NCBI GenBank assembly: GCA_000320545.1
Contig: ADNK01002424.1
Span: forward strand, 85,001-110,157
DNA from: Bigelowiella natans CCMP2755
Taxonomy: Eukaryota; Cercozoa; Chlorarachniophyceae
DNA length: 25,157 bases
Reading direction: 5' to 3'
The position numbers were made by a program, and so were the translations under genes. Shown here one piece after another: positions 1-11,589 of this stretch (position 1 is the stretch's first letter; each line of letters starts with the position of its first letter). A model generated the notes under the pieces. That model ran no database searches. It was not told the origin of the DNA and was given only the letters and a program-made list of their open reading frames with translations.

Positions 1-78
1 TCATTATACACTTTCATGAGAGTATTATAGTGAGAATCACAGGCATTAATATATGTATATTTAATTATATTTATATTT

Positions 79-158
79 GTGTGTGTGTGAGAGAGAGAGA
101 GAAAGAGAGAGAGAGAGACAGAGAGAGAGTGTGTGTATGTGTGTGTGTGTGTGTGTGT
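79..158. repeat. Compound GT/GA/GT dinucleotide microsatellite
   Basis: Alternating GT, GA and again GT runs with a few interruptions. It lies before the first recognisable exon of the plus-strand RCC1-like gene. The 250 bases at the left edge hold nothing else I can support. Confidence 0.9.
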
Positions 159-253
159 TAGGGAAATGGATAGGAGGGTTTAGAGGTAGGAAGAGAACAT
201 GCAGAAATATACGATAATTATTAATTTAATGATATATGTGATTTATCGGAAAG

Positions 254-339
254 GAGGAGGATTTCGCTGATGAATGGTATCCAAAGGAAATAAAGATCCA
301 ATCTTCTGCAGGGGGGGGTACTTCAGATTTTGAAGAGTG

Positions 340-370
<31 letters not shown>

Positions 371-915
371 GATAATGATACTTCAAGAGTTCTTCGTAAC
401 AACTAATCCTTATTGAGATCTTCTTTATATCTACAAAAAAGAGCTCAATATCTTCTAATTTAACTAAGATTGGTCTATTAATACCGTTTGTTGATGCTTC
501 TCACTACTTACAGAAACAAAGATTACTCTTCTGTCGTTGGCTGGGACAAACACAGTTGCAATTGATGATAAAGGAAAGGTGTACTAGCATTATTACTGTT
601 TCGAATTGTCACCCAATATAACTAGCCCTACAGCTTTAATGGAAGAATTGTTTGAGAAAAACTATTTTTACGACATGGGTAGCTACCGTATTTATTCCAG
701 TAATTGTTGATTATCATGATCACGTCTCAATTATTACTATTATTCTCAAGGCATTTGGTTGGGGCTGGGACTTAGGCCATGATCCAAAGGAAATACAATC
801 ATCCCTTCAAATTAAAGAGAAGGTGGTGTGTTATACTAAAAGAGATGCATGCATGGGCCATACACTTAGCTAGCTACTTTGGTAGTAGAGGTGGAAAGAA
901 AGTCTATCACATTTG

Positions 916-961
<46 letters not shown>

Positions 962-1002
962 CTAAATTGTTCCTCAATTAGGTATCAAATGCAGCAGTAG
1001 CT
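254..1002 (+). CDS. RCC1-repeat protein, partial (internal exons only)
   Basis: Four exon blocks on the plus strand join in phase. Exon A is about 254-395 (or ends near 318) and is Asp-rich, containing ADEWYPKEIKIQSS. Exon B, 514-578, follows a TTACAG acceptor and reads TKITLLSLAGTNTVAIDDK. Exon C, 751-822, follows CTCAAG and reads AFGWGWDLGHDPKEIQ. Exon D, 982-1002, reads VSNAAVA before a GTGAGT donor. B plus C gives the RCC1 repeat signature: a small-residue Gly segment, then a polar/hydrophobic strand, Asp-x-Gly-Lys, then a Trp-Gly turn. RCC1 repeats form seven-bladed propellers in exchange factors and many scaffold proteins, so the specific role is unknown. The start and the 3' exons were not found; they may lie left of the window and between 1,003 and 1,730. 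The exon A donor is ambiguous (position 318 or 395, both phase 1). Confidence 0.55.
341..369. repeat. GAT trinucleotide run inside a likely exon
   Basis: About ten GAT/GAA units. If exon A of the RCC1-like gene extends to 395, this run is coding and gives an Asp-rich loop. If the donor near 318 is used, it is intronic. Confidence 0.8.
919..958. repeat. TC dinucleotide microsatellite in RCC1-like intron
   Basis: About twenty TC units just upstream of the CCTCAATTAG acceptor of exon D. It extends the polypyrimidine tract before that short exon. Confidence 0.9.
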
Positions 1003-1735
1003 GTGAGTGACATCGTGTTTGTCTTTTAGCAGTGATATCAAATAGAAATTCCAAACATGTTTACAGTTTGGTCGCTAGATTAAGTGCAATAGCAATGTTC
1101 AAGCTTTCGATTGCACCGGGTTGTTTGAGTCCAAATCCGCCAAGGCTTTATTGCTCATTGCTGTGAACGATGATTTTGCAAATTTGGGTCGCAATTAGCA
1201 AGAAAAATGGCATTGCAAAGCGGTCTCAACTACTTTTGGTTCAGTTTTCGCGAGCGTACAAGCAAAGAAGCATGCGTCTGTTTGTGTCCACAACACGTGT
1301 CTTCTTGCAAGCAGTGGTGCACAATGTGCCTATGCAATGCTTTTGTCATGCATTTGAACATCTTTGAAACGAGCATGCCTGGTCACTTTTTGTCAAACTG
1401 AACATATGAGACGGATGTAATGAATTGATTAAATCTTTCCAATGATGGTCATCCTGATCGATGGTGCGACACAAAGCACTCTGTCATTTCGACCATGAGC
1501 AATGCTGCTGTGCTAGCTAGCTAGGTGCTGGCCCATTGGTCCTCCACACTTATGCACATGTTTTCTGGGGCAATGCATTCTAGCATTGCATGATTTCATA
1601 GCTAGGCAGCAGCAGCAACAGCAGCAGGTAAAACAACTCTAAACAAATGTGAAATGGGGAGTCATCTGATGATTTATGCTCATGATTAACAACAATGATG
1701 ACAATAAAATAACATATCAGAGCAGTACTTTCATG
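1003..1735. other. Stretch with no confirmed exon between two converging genes
   Basis: I found no further RCC1 motif here. The sequence is rich in TGCA and GCATGC words and low in microsatellites, resembling the spacers at 17.5-18.5 kb and 23.4-24.2 kb. A short CAG run near 1,607-1,627 sits between an AG and a GTAAAA and could be a small polyglutamine exon, but nothing links it to a gene. The open frames at 1,170-1,401 show no recognisable domain. Confidence 0.4.
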
Positions 1736-1810
1736 CTACTTTGGCGGTACAGGAAACAGAAATACTTTTGAAACAAAATCGCCGCTTCTTCTTCTTCTCC
1801 TTCTTCTTCT

Positions 1811-1843
<33 letters not shown>

Positions 1844-2368
1844 GCTGCAATGGGCTGAAGTTTCTTATTTACATCATCATTATCTCGGCAATCCGGTTCA
1901 GCTTAGTAGCATCTTCAACCTTGAGTTGAAAGTTGGAATCCCATTTTTTTATTTTTTCGTTGTTCTTTGGTAAGAATGAAGGGTGTGATGATTGGGTCGG
2001 AAGTAGTACATTAGCTTCTGCTCAAGGAATCACACAAAATAGATGATAGCACAGAAGAAATATAGGGTTAGGTATCAACGAGTGATAATGAAATGTAAGT
2101 GGGGTATCAGTTAAGATACTACCAGCGTTTGCCTCTCTTCGTCGTATTGTCCTAGCCATTGCAGGTCTAATGAGAAATGAACGAGTAGCAGCACTCTCTG
2201 CATTCTCTTCTGCAGCAGCTATTTTTAAGGGCAACTTGCTCCTCCTCACATTGCTGCTGCTGCTGCTGCTGCTGTTTTGAGCAGCAGCAGCAGTTTGCAT
2301 CATCATCATATTAAGTTTGTTGCCAGTTGTAAAATATGCTGCTGCTGCTGCTGCTGGGGCATCTGCTG
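1736..2368 (-). other. C2CD3: C2CD3-like: putative last two exons
   Basis: Exon 2368-2123 enters after AAATAG in phase 1. It codes an Ala/Ser-rich stretch and then SFLIRPAMARTIRRREANA, the only conserved-looking segment. It ends at GCTG/GTAGTA. Exon 1854-1736 follows a CTTCAG acceptor. In the phase required it reads through a GAA-type repeat as polyarginine and stops at 1736. All three frames of that repeat are open, so the C-terminal residues depend on the splice site chosen. Confidence 0.45.
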
Positions 2369-3077
2369 CTATTTGTGGTTGTAGACAGACAGAAAAAAAG
2401 AAGAAACCTTTATGTAAGTTTGTAATACAAAACTCTACATTATAATAGCTCAAGGTCTAACTAGGAATGACGCTAATAACTATTAAATCTAAATCCACCT
2501 CATATTGCAACAAGTGCAAAAACTAGAACTAGTATCTTATAAATGAAGAGTGGATTATTCAAGGGGTCCATTATGAAAGCATCATTGAGGTGGTATTATG
2601 ATATATCGATGATACCGCGACTTTACTATCGTCTACTACTACTACTACTACTACTACTACCTTCTGTGCTACTTTGGTGCTGTGTGAGTACTTTCCTCCC
2701 CTTTCTTCTTCCCATCCTCCTCCTCCCTCCGTAGTATCGATTAGGTCGTGTAGGAGTTAGAATTTCAACATTAATGCCTCCTCCTCCTCCTCTTCCTCTT
2801 TCTCCTACTCCTCCTCCTGCTGCTTGTGCCGCAGTTGTAGACGGTTGTAAATGTACCTTGACATCCCCGTTTACATGAGGAGGGAAGATGGTGACTACAT
2901 TGTCCACCGTCACAGAAGAAGAAGAGGAGGGAAGTGCGTCACCAGCAGGTGAGGAAAGAAGAACTTGGTACTTGTTGTCGTATTTCTCATCAGCGTTAGA
3001 ATCATCATCATTAATGGCATCTTTATTAGAGCTATTGTAGTTGTCAATGTTTCTATCTTCTTGCTCCTCTTCTTCTC

Positions 3078-3115
<38 letters not shown>

Positions 3116-4386
3116 CCTCCACTTTTGCTAATACTGCTGCTGCTTTCATGTTGCCGAGTAGTCCCCATAGCAGCCTTAGTAGTAGGTCCATTACTCTCAC
3201 CAGCTACTAGTGCTTTCATTTCTATGTCGTCTACTTCTACTTTTCCTTCTTCTTCTCCTGCTGCTGCTGCTGCTACTACTACAACTGTGTTGCGAAATGA
3301 GTGGTTGGCAGCTTCTACCGGTGAGCGGGTTGATGATAATGATGATGATGATGATGTCGTGGTTTCAATGTTTTGATGTCGCTGCTGGTCTTCTTCTTCT
3401 TCATGACTGTTATTTCTCTCTTTCCCCTCCTCCTCCTCCTCCTCCTCCTCCTCCTCCTCCCCCTCCTTCTGCTTCCTCTCTTTCTTTCCATTACTTCTCT
3501 CATCATTATAATTTTGCTCATCCTTTCTCAGTAACCGATGATGCTCCTTCTTTTTTGCCCAGCTTGGTGCTGGTGCTATTTTTCTTATGTCTTTCTTCTT
3601 CTTCTTCTTCTTCTTCTTCTCTTGTGAATAGAAAGAAGGAGGTGCAGGAGTAAATGTAATTGTTGCCCGTGTTGCTTTATTTACTGTGTCGTCGCCATTT
3701 TTGAAAGGACTGATGCTTGCTTTTGATGAGCCAGCAGAACGACCCGCAGCAGCAGCAGCAGCATGGTGGTGATGGTGGTGGTGGTGATGGTGATGGTGAA
3801 GAAAATCAGTAGAGAACGAGGACGACGATGATGATAAAGATGATGCCGTCATCGTTGCTGGTGCTGCTGCTGCTACTGGTGTTCTTCTCCCTCTTCTTAC
3901 CTCTTCTTCTGATTTCCGTGCTGCTGTTCTTGTTATTTTTCCACGATATCGTCGATGACTACCCCGAAGACCACGTTGGTCAACTTCTGGCCATAAAGCG
4001 GCACCTTCTCCTTTTTCTTCTTCTTCTTCTTCATCTAATGATGGTGCCGACGATGATAATGGAAAGTTTGTTCTGATCGTGCTCTTCCTGCTTGTTCTAA
4101 ACATCGTCTTCATTTTCTGCTGCTGCTGCTGCTGCTGTTGGACACCACTACTAGTTAACGGCCAGTGCTTATTGCCTTTGTAGTCTTGATAGCCGTGGTA
4201 GTGATCAAACAATCCTGCGATTCATTGATGGATGGAGGGATTATATAAGTACGAGGAATAGATTCATACTACTATTGATACTCAGTAGGATACCATCAAA
4301 CGTTTGCTACGAGAGACTACTCTATTTATTAATTACTACATTGATCCTCACTACTACTTATATTTATTGATTTCTACATTGATTCT

Positions 4387-4424
<38 letters not shown>

Positions 4425-5403
4425 ATCCTCCACTTCCACTTTACTAAACTAAACTATCACTACTTCTACTTATCCTCCACTTCCACTTTACTAAACTAAA
4501 CTATCCATTTTTTGTTATGATGATATTTCAACTTCTTTCTCCCATCCCTTTATTATTACCACTACTACCACCTTGTCTTTGTTGTTGCTGTCTTTGCCGT
4601 AGCTGATCTATTCCATGTTGCAATGTATTCTTCTTCATTTTTCCCCTCTTCTCCTTGTTCTTATGTCCTTCTTCCTCCTTGACATCGTCGTAATAATCAT
4701 GTTTATTTCTATTGCTGCTACGATAGGAGTAATATCTATCTCGTTTTTTGCTATGATCAACTATGTCCTTTCCCCCTTCTGCATTATCATCTCTTTCTTC
4801 TTCAACATCGTAAGTGTCTTTCTCAACATCACGATTTTCTTTTGCTTTCCGGTCGGTGGTATCACTCTCAACGTCTTCATCATTCTTCTTCTCTTCCTTT
4901 TCCAGCTGCTGTCCCCGGTTCTTCTTTGCTGTTGATAATGATGATGATGGTAGTGCTATTGCCGACCCATTGCTTCCATTTCCATCACCTCTATCATTAA
5001 CACCAGTATCGCTGTCTTCTTCATCATGCTCGCTCTTTCTTCTGCTCTCCTTGTTACCTTCCTTCTTCTCCTCCCCCCTCTCGTCGTTATTTTTGTTTTT
5101 AAAGAACATCCCCCCCCCTCGTTGGTCTCCCCCTTGAGACCACTGTATCTTCATTACTTCGAGCTTCTGGAGCGAGTCTGCCAAACGCTGCTTCAGTTCC
5201 TCGTATGTGTCTTCTTCACCATTAAGTTGATCTGGTTGGAGCAGTAAGTAATAGAAGATGCCATTATTCATGATTGTGAGAGAGAAAACATATAAGAAGA
5301 ATTGAATGAGGGTGTAATAGAAGAAGAAATAAAAAACAAAAAAGGAGCATAATCTTGTTATTTCCTTTGAAGACTGGAAAAGGGATAATGATATGTAATG
5401 ATA

Positions 5404-5450
<47 letters not shown>

Positions 5451-6612
5451 TATATACATAGATATTTATATTTTATATTTCTGGAGAGAGGAAATTACCA
5501 ACAAGATTTTCCTACTAACCATCAGTATCTTTTATTAAAAACTAAACACTTGTACTTCTACTACATTCACCATAATGATTCTTATGTTGTTTACTATTAG
5601 TTACCATACCTGTTGCACCAACTACTAGCTCAAAACTACTCTTTGCTTGATCAATTTCTTCATCTTTCTCAATGCTGCTGCCGTAGTTTCCATCTGCAGC
5701 ACTCTCATGCTTGCTTTTGCTATCATCACCCAATACTAGTTTTCTTTTAGAGGGAGGTGGGGGATACTTCGATTCCATGGGGAGATGTGTGAAGTGGCCG
5801 TTGCTGCTGTCACCAGGCTGACTGAAAGTAGTGCTTGAAATGTGCCCATTCCTACTTCCGTTATTAAGAGAAAATAGACCAAACCAACAACAAAACGGAG
5901 AGTATTATTCGAAGGGGATGTATATAGGGGAGAAGGCTTTCAAAAAGTTCATTGTATAAATGTAAAAATTCTTCTCATTCTCTTCTTCATTAAAGACCAT
6001 CACTCCTACTTCCACCACTACCCTGCAACTACTGTGACTTTGGCTACTTCTACTGCTGCAGTTTCGAAATATTCAATTGAAAATGTGTTTACTTACTCTT
6101 CTGATATCGTCACGGCTGCTGCTGTTGCTGCTGTATTCGGTAGAATCGAAACATGCAATTGTCCAACTAAATTGTTGTCCAAATCTTTGATATGGTACCT
6201 ATGATATAGATGGTAGTGATGTTGATGGAGATGAAATCATTCTTTCTATTTTGTATTCCGCACTACTATTTTTTGAGAAACAGTTTGTTTGCGAAGGAGG
6301 TAAAACAGACTGATAACCACAATAGCTGGTGCTGCTGCAAGTCTTGGTATTGTTCTCTCTACTCATTTCTCTCCTCTCTTCTTCTCACGAATCATAGTCA
6401 CCATCCATCAATGAAGTCAAATCCTCGCATTAGAGGCTCCAGCTCTACATTTGCCCTCCCCACAAGATGATGATGATGATAAGAAGATGATGAGGATGAT
6501 GAGGATGATGGTGATGCCGATAACGATGAAACAAACCTGGGATAGGGATATATTAGAAAATGAAGAGTTGTAAAACATATAAATTTATACTAGAATAAAT
6601 AAGAACGGGAAT

Positions 6613-6646
<34 letters not shown>

Positions 6647-7721
6647 GAGAGGACTCCAGGATAACATACGCTCTCTATCATTATTGCTCTTCATCATCAT
6701 CACACAACCACCATACATAATACAATACACACATGCTGCATTCAGTATCCTGAAAATAAACATACGCAATACAATACATTTTCTCATCGCCAATGCAGTT
6801 CTTGCCCTCTTCCTCACCATCGAAATGATGATAATGAACCTAAGATGATGATGATGATAATGATATTGATGATAAATGATGATAATAATGATGATGATCC
6901 AAGGGATACAGTAGTAGTAGTAGGTCGTAATAGTACCTCTATCGCTAAGCGCAAAGCAGCAAAGTGCTTAGGTTCAAATACTTGAATTGAGTAATCATCT
7001 CTAGGAGCTGTAAGATATAATCGTCTTGAATAATTCCATGTCGGATTTCGCGTATTGTATACTGTATGAGTTTGGTAAATTTTGTTGGTGGTACTTGTGG
7101 TAGTAGTTGTGGATTGTTGTTGTTGTTGCTGCTGCTGCTGTCCAAATGGTTGTGCCATTGTTGTTGTAGGAGGAGGAGGACGATGATGATGATGATGATT
7201 GTGCCAATGAGCATCTCCCTTCTCATCCTCCTCCTCGTCTTCCTCCTCCCTCTCGTTATTTCCACTATTTTCCTTTCTGTCGGTCCGTGATTGTAGAGTG
7301 AAGAATACAGAAGCGTTGGGTAAGCCACTGGAAGAAAGAGAAGATGAAGAAGGAGAAGAAGAAGAAGAGCTATCTTTCCTGTTGTGAATATCAATTGTTT
7401 TCCTTCGAGCTGAAGTTAGATACTTCGCTGCTTTAATCTGTTACAAGGATAAATAGATCAAAGGTAAGGATGGTAGTGGCCGTTATCTTAATAATTTTAC
7501 AATAATTTACTGAAGAATGTTGTTGTACTGCAACTACTACTACTACTACTACTACCACTACCACTACCGCTAACCTACACTTGAATCCAAACAGCTACTA
7601 CTACTACTGCTACCATTGCTAATCTGCACTTTAATCCAAACAGCTACTACTACTACTACTATGACTAACCTGCACTTGAATCCAAAGAGGTCGTCGCCCT
7701 TTAGGGTCTTCTTTTGCATTG

Positions 7722-7752
<31 letters not shown>

Positions 7753-8898
7753 GCGGAAGAGGAGAAGAAGGAAGAACTGTCTGCTGTAAGACAAATGGGT
7801 ATTCTTTTTGACCGTAATTGTTGCTCTTATTGCCGTTTCTCATCATCGACGATGAAGATGAAAATGGAGCTGATTGATTGTAAGAAGCCATATTTTCATT
7901 ATTTTGGATCAGGCCATCATTTTCTTCTTCTTCTTCTTCTTCATTGGCAACTACCACACTAACACTCCGTTTGGTATCATCACCGCCACCACTGTTATTG
8001 GTATTGATATTTGCTTTATCAGCATCCTTATTGGCAGCACCTTTATCGGTATTCATACTTGCTTTATCACCATCCTCCTTACTAGAAACCGCCGCATTCT
8101 GTTTATCTTCACTTCTGGCTTTATTTGCATTTGCAGTAGAGGGAGATGGAGAAATGGAAGAAAGAAGCAATCCGTCACCTAAATGGATAATAATACCCGC
8201 CGAGTTAATTGTAATTGAGTGTATTTATCGACGATTCAGTGGTATAGTTATTGTTTATTGATTTGCAATTGAGAAAAAGAGATCACGAGCAGATATTAGT
8301 GCCGCAAACAGAAATTTGATGATATTGTATTTTTTCAAAAAAGTGAGAGAGTGTGTGTGTTATGGCTGGTCGCTATGATTTGATCGTTGAAAGTGGTGTG
8401 TTATCGCTGACTTGTCGCTATAATTTGATCTGGTGGTGGAAAAGGTGGTGTTTAAGGCGGTATAGGCTGTACGATCAAGATAATACACGACACTGTTACT
8501 CAACTGTAATATATCATGTATTTATAAGTGTAAGCCGTTTTACCCTTGCCGTCACTCTTCTGCCTTGTTTTTCCTTCTTCTGTTTCATTTTCCTCTCTTC
8601 CTCCCGAGGGGGAGGAGACTGTTGTCTCTTTTGGAGCTGCTATAGAAGGATTAGGGTTCTTGCATCCTTCAAATAGCCATTTACCCTTTTTGGATGCCTC
8701 ATTCTCAGCATTTATTATGTTATTGGTTTCGTTCCTTCTTCTTGTCTTTGAATCATCATCATCACCATCATGATTTTCACCACGACATAGATATATTCTA
8801 ACAATTTCTAAACCGGCTGGTATTCCTGAGTCTTTGGATCGCACTGGAAGTCCGCTTGAAATACTTGTGACATGATAAGCTGCCCTCCGTTTATTGTT

Positions 8899-8931
<33 letters not shown>

Positions 8932-9928
8932 ACTGCTACTACTCTTATGAAATGAGTCTGTAGTAGTCATGGCTGCTGCTATAGTTTTTCCTCCGTTTAA
9001 TGATATTTTTGCATTAGAGTTTCTACTACTACCACTAATAGTATATTTTTCCTCTAGGGGTGATGACGACAACTTGTTCAATTTTGGGGAGGATAGTGTT
9101 AATAACATGGCAAATGCTTCTGAAAGCTCCGACTGAAAGAGGGTCGTTCTTCCGAGGACTGTGGCGGTTTTTGATAAACGCCTAATTATGTTACACAAAA
9201 ACAATGTGGTCTCTCATATTCACGTACACATAAATGTTCTCTCTATATAGGTTTCTGTTAGAAAATTTCTGTGCTGCTACTGCAGCTACTACTACTACTG
9301 CTGCTGCTGCTGCTACTGCTTCGATCAGCCCTCCCTCTCACTCGCTCACTCACTCACTTATTCTCATCATTATCAATATCATTATCATTTATTCTCCCAT
9401 CATCATGATATAGTAATAAAAACCTTGGAAGGTGACGCATGATGTCCCACTTGTTGTGATTGTTGTTCCGGGTAGTAGCAGTAGTATTAGTAGTAGTAGT
9501 AGTGGTAGTAATATCATCCTCTTCTAGAACTGTTGTTGGGGAATAATAAACGGTGAACAAAAGAGGCTCTTCTTTGCATTCAGAAAGCCTCGATGTTGGA
9601 ATGCGCGCTGTGGCAAAATCCACAGCATGAATGGTGTCACTGACTCTTCCGTCCTCCTCACTCTGCTTATTTCCTCCCTTACAATTCTTTTTCTCGTCGG
9701 CCTTTTGTTTTTGCAGGATTTGCGCCAAGATTCTCTCTCCTTGAGATATATCCATCCAAAAGAGAAGATGATGATGACGCTTGTTCCCTGTTTGACGCTG
9801 TCTTACTTGTAGTGGAACGTTCAAACACCGCAAATCGATGTGCAACACTTCGTCTGAAAGGAGGTAATCATGTATCATTAAAATGTATTTTCTTTCACAC
9901 ACGCACGCACGCACGCACACACGCACGT

Positions 9929-9971
<43 letters not shown>

Positions 9972-10464
9972 AAATGAAGGCACATACATTCTATAAATTT
10001 GATATTTGGTTGATATATCATATATTATTTTTTCGTTTCTATCTACCATTGGGATGTATCATTATCGGATGTGCATCGGCGAGAATAGGTTGTGGGCCAG
10101 TAGTAGTTTTGTTCGGAAACTGCTGCTGCTGCTGCTGCTGCTGGTGGTGGTGGTGGTGATGGAGGGGGGGGAGTTGTTGAGTGGTTTTCCCTTCAGGATG
10201 GTTGTTAGCATCGTACTGATCCAGTTGTTTTGATCTTGCTCCTTTTCTTAGTCTATTCCTGCAGGAGTATGAAACGATGATGATGATGATGATGATAAAA
10301 ATGATGTGTGTTCTGAATTCTTCCAATCCAACTGATTAGAAGCCACTTATTATAATCTTCTTTTTTATCTCTTCTATCTACTGAAAATACGATATAATAA
10401 ACTCTCTTCAGTTGTAGTTTTCATGCATTGACTGTTGGAACATATGGCTGTTACAGTAGTATTT

Positions 10465-10500
<36 letters not shown>

Positions 10501-11465
10501 TTGCATTAGTATTTGTCTAGAATCAATGTTATGAAGCGATTGCATAATAACAACTCTCGCTCTCTCTCCCTCTCGGTCCTTCTCCTATCTTTTCCAGGTT
10601 TGTGTAGCTGCTCTTGTTGTGCACTACTATGCCAAAATACTAACTTCTCTCTGATACGTACCACCAATTTTGGATCTTGAATACAGTCTTTTCGAAGCGA
10701 ACTAAGCTTGATATCTGATGATAATAATTGAGCGACAAAAGTTGACACAACATCCAGAAAGGACCAACGGAAAAGATTGAAGCCCAAATGGTTCAAAAGG
10801 AAATTCCTTCTCTTTCCTTCTTAATGAGTACGTGGTAAAATTAGCACATCATCTTTAGAAGTAGAGCAGTATCAACGAACAGCAGCACCGGTAGCAGCTA
10901 GTGTTTCAGCCGCTGGTGCCTTCTTTTCCTCTACTACTACTGCCGTCTCCTCCCTTTTCATGTATTACTATGTAGTTTTCTAGCTACAACCTGTTCATGG
11001 GAACCCAGGCCAGCACTTACCCAAAGTTTGCCTCTATTCTCTCCACTTTTCGTGGTAGTGATAAGATAAGTAATAGTTAGTGTAAGCGTAATTGCTACAA
11101 ATACTCATTCATCCAGCAACACAACTAATTTCATATATATAACTGGACTTTGTCTGTGATTTGATATTCTTACGTTTCAACAACATTTCGTGTCCGCACA
11201 CACCTTAAAGGATCAATAATATTAACTTCTCCGTCGAAGAATAGAATATTTGCGGTGTTGTTGTGTATATGAAGTGGTAGCGAGCTGCTCCAATTTCTGG
11301 ATTTTGATAGGAAATTTCCTATATCACGCCGTATGGGCACTTTCGCGATTCCTAGTAGAGAATCTTTCCTCTTGTCAATCAAATACCTGTAGGAATGTAG
11401 TACAAGCGATAGAACATCGTTATTATTTGACCATTTGCTTGCTACCCTTCATCTCCATGATTATA

Positions 11466-11498
<33 letters not shown>

Positions 11499-11542
11499 AT
11501 TGAGATTAAGCATCATTCAATATATATATATATACATATATA

Positions 11543-11589
<47 letters not shown>

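Noticed and set aside
2965-3653. Overlapping plus-strand frames rich in Ser, Leu, Ile and Pro
   Set aside because: They are antisense readings of triplet repeats in the minus-strand C2CD3-like exon and show no motif or splice-supported continuation.
4615-5137. Hydrophobic plus-strand frames that resemble membrane proteins
   Set aside because: They are antisense to the Lys/Glu-rich C2CD3-like exon; complementing GAA/AAG codons gives Phe, Leu and Ser.
9812-10159. Thr-His-rich plus-strand frame
   Set aside because: It is produced by the CA repeat and antisense of the Gln/His-rich exon.
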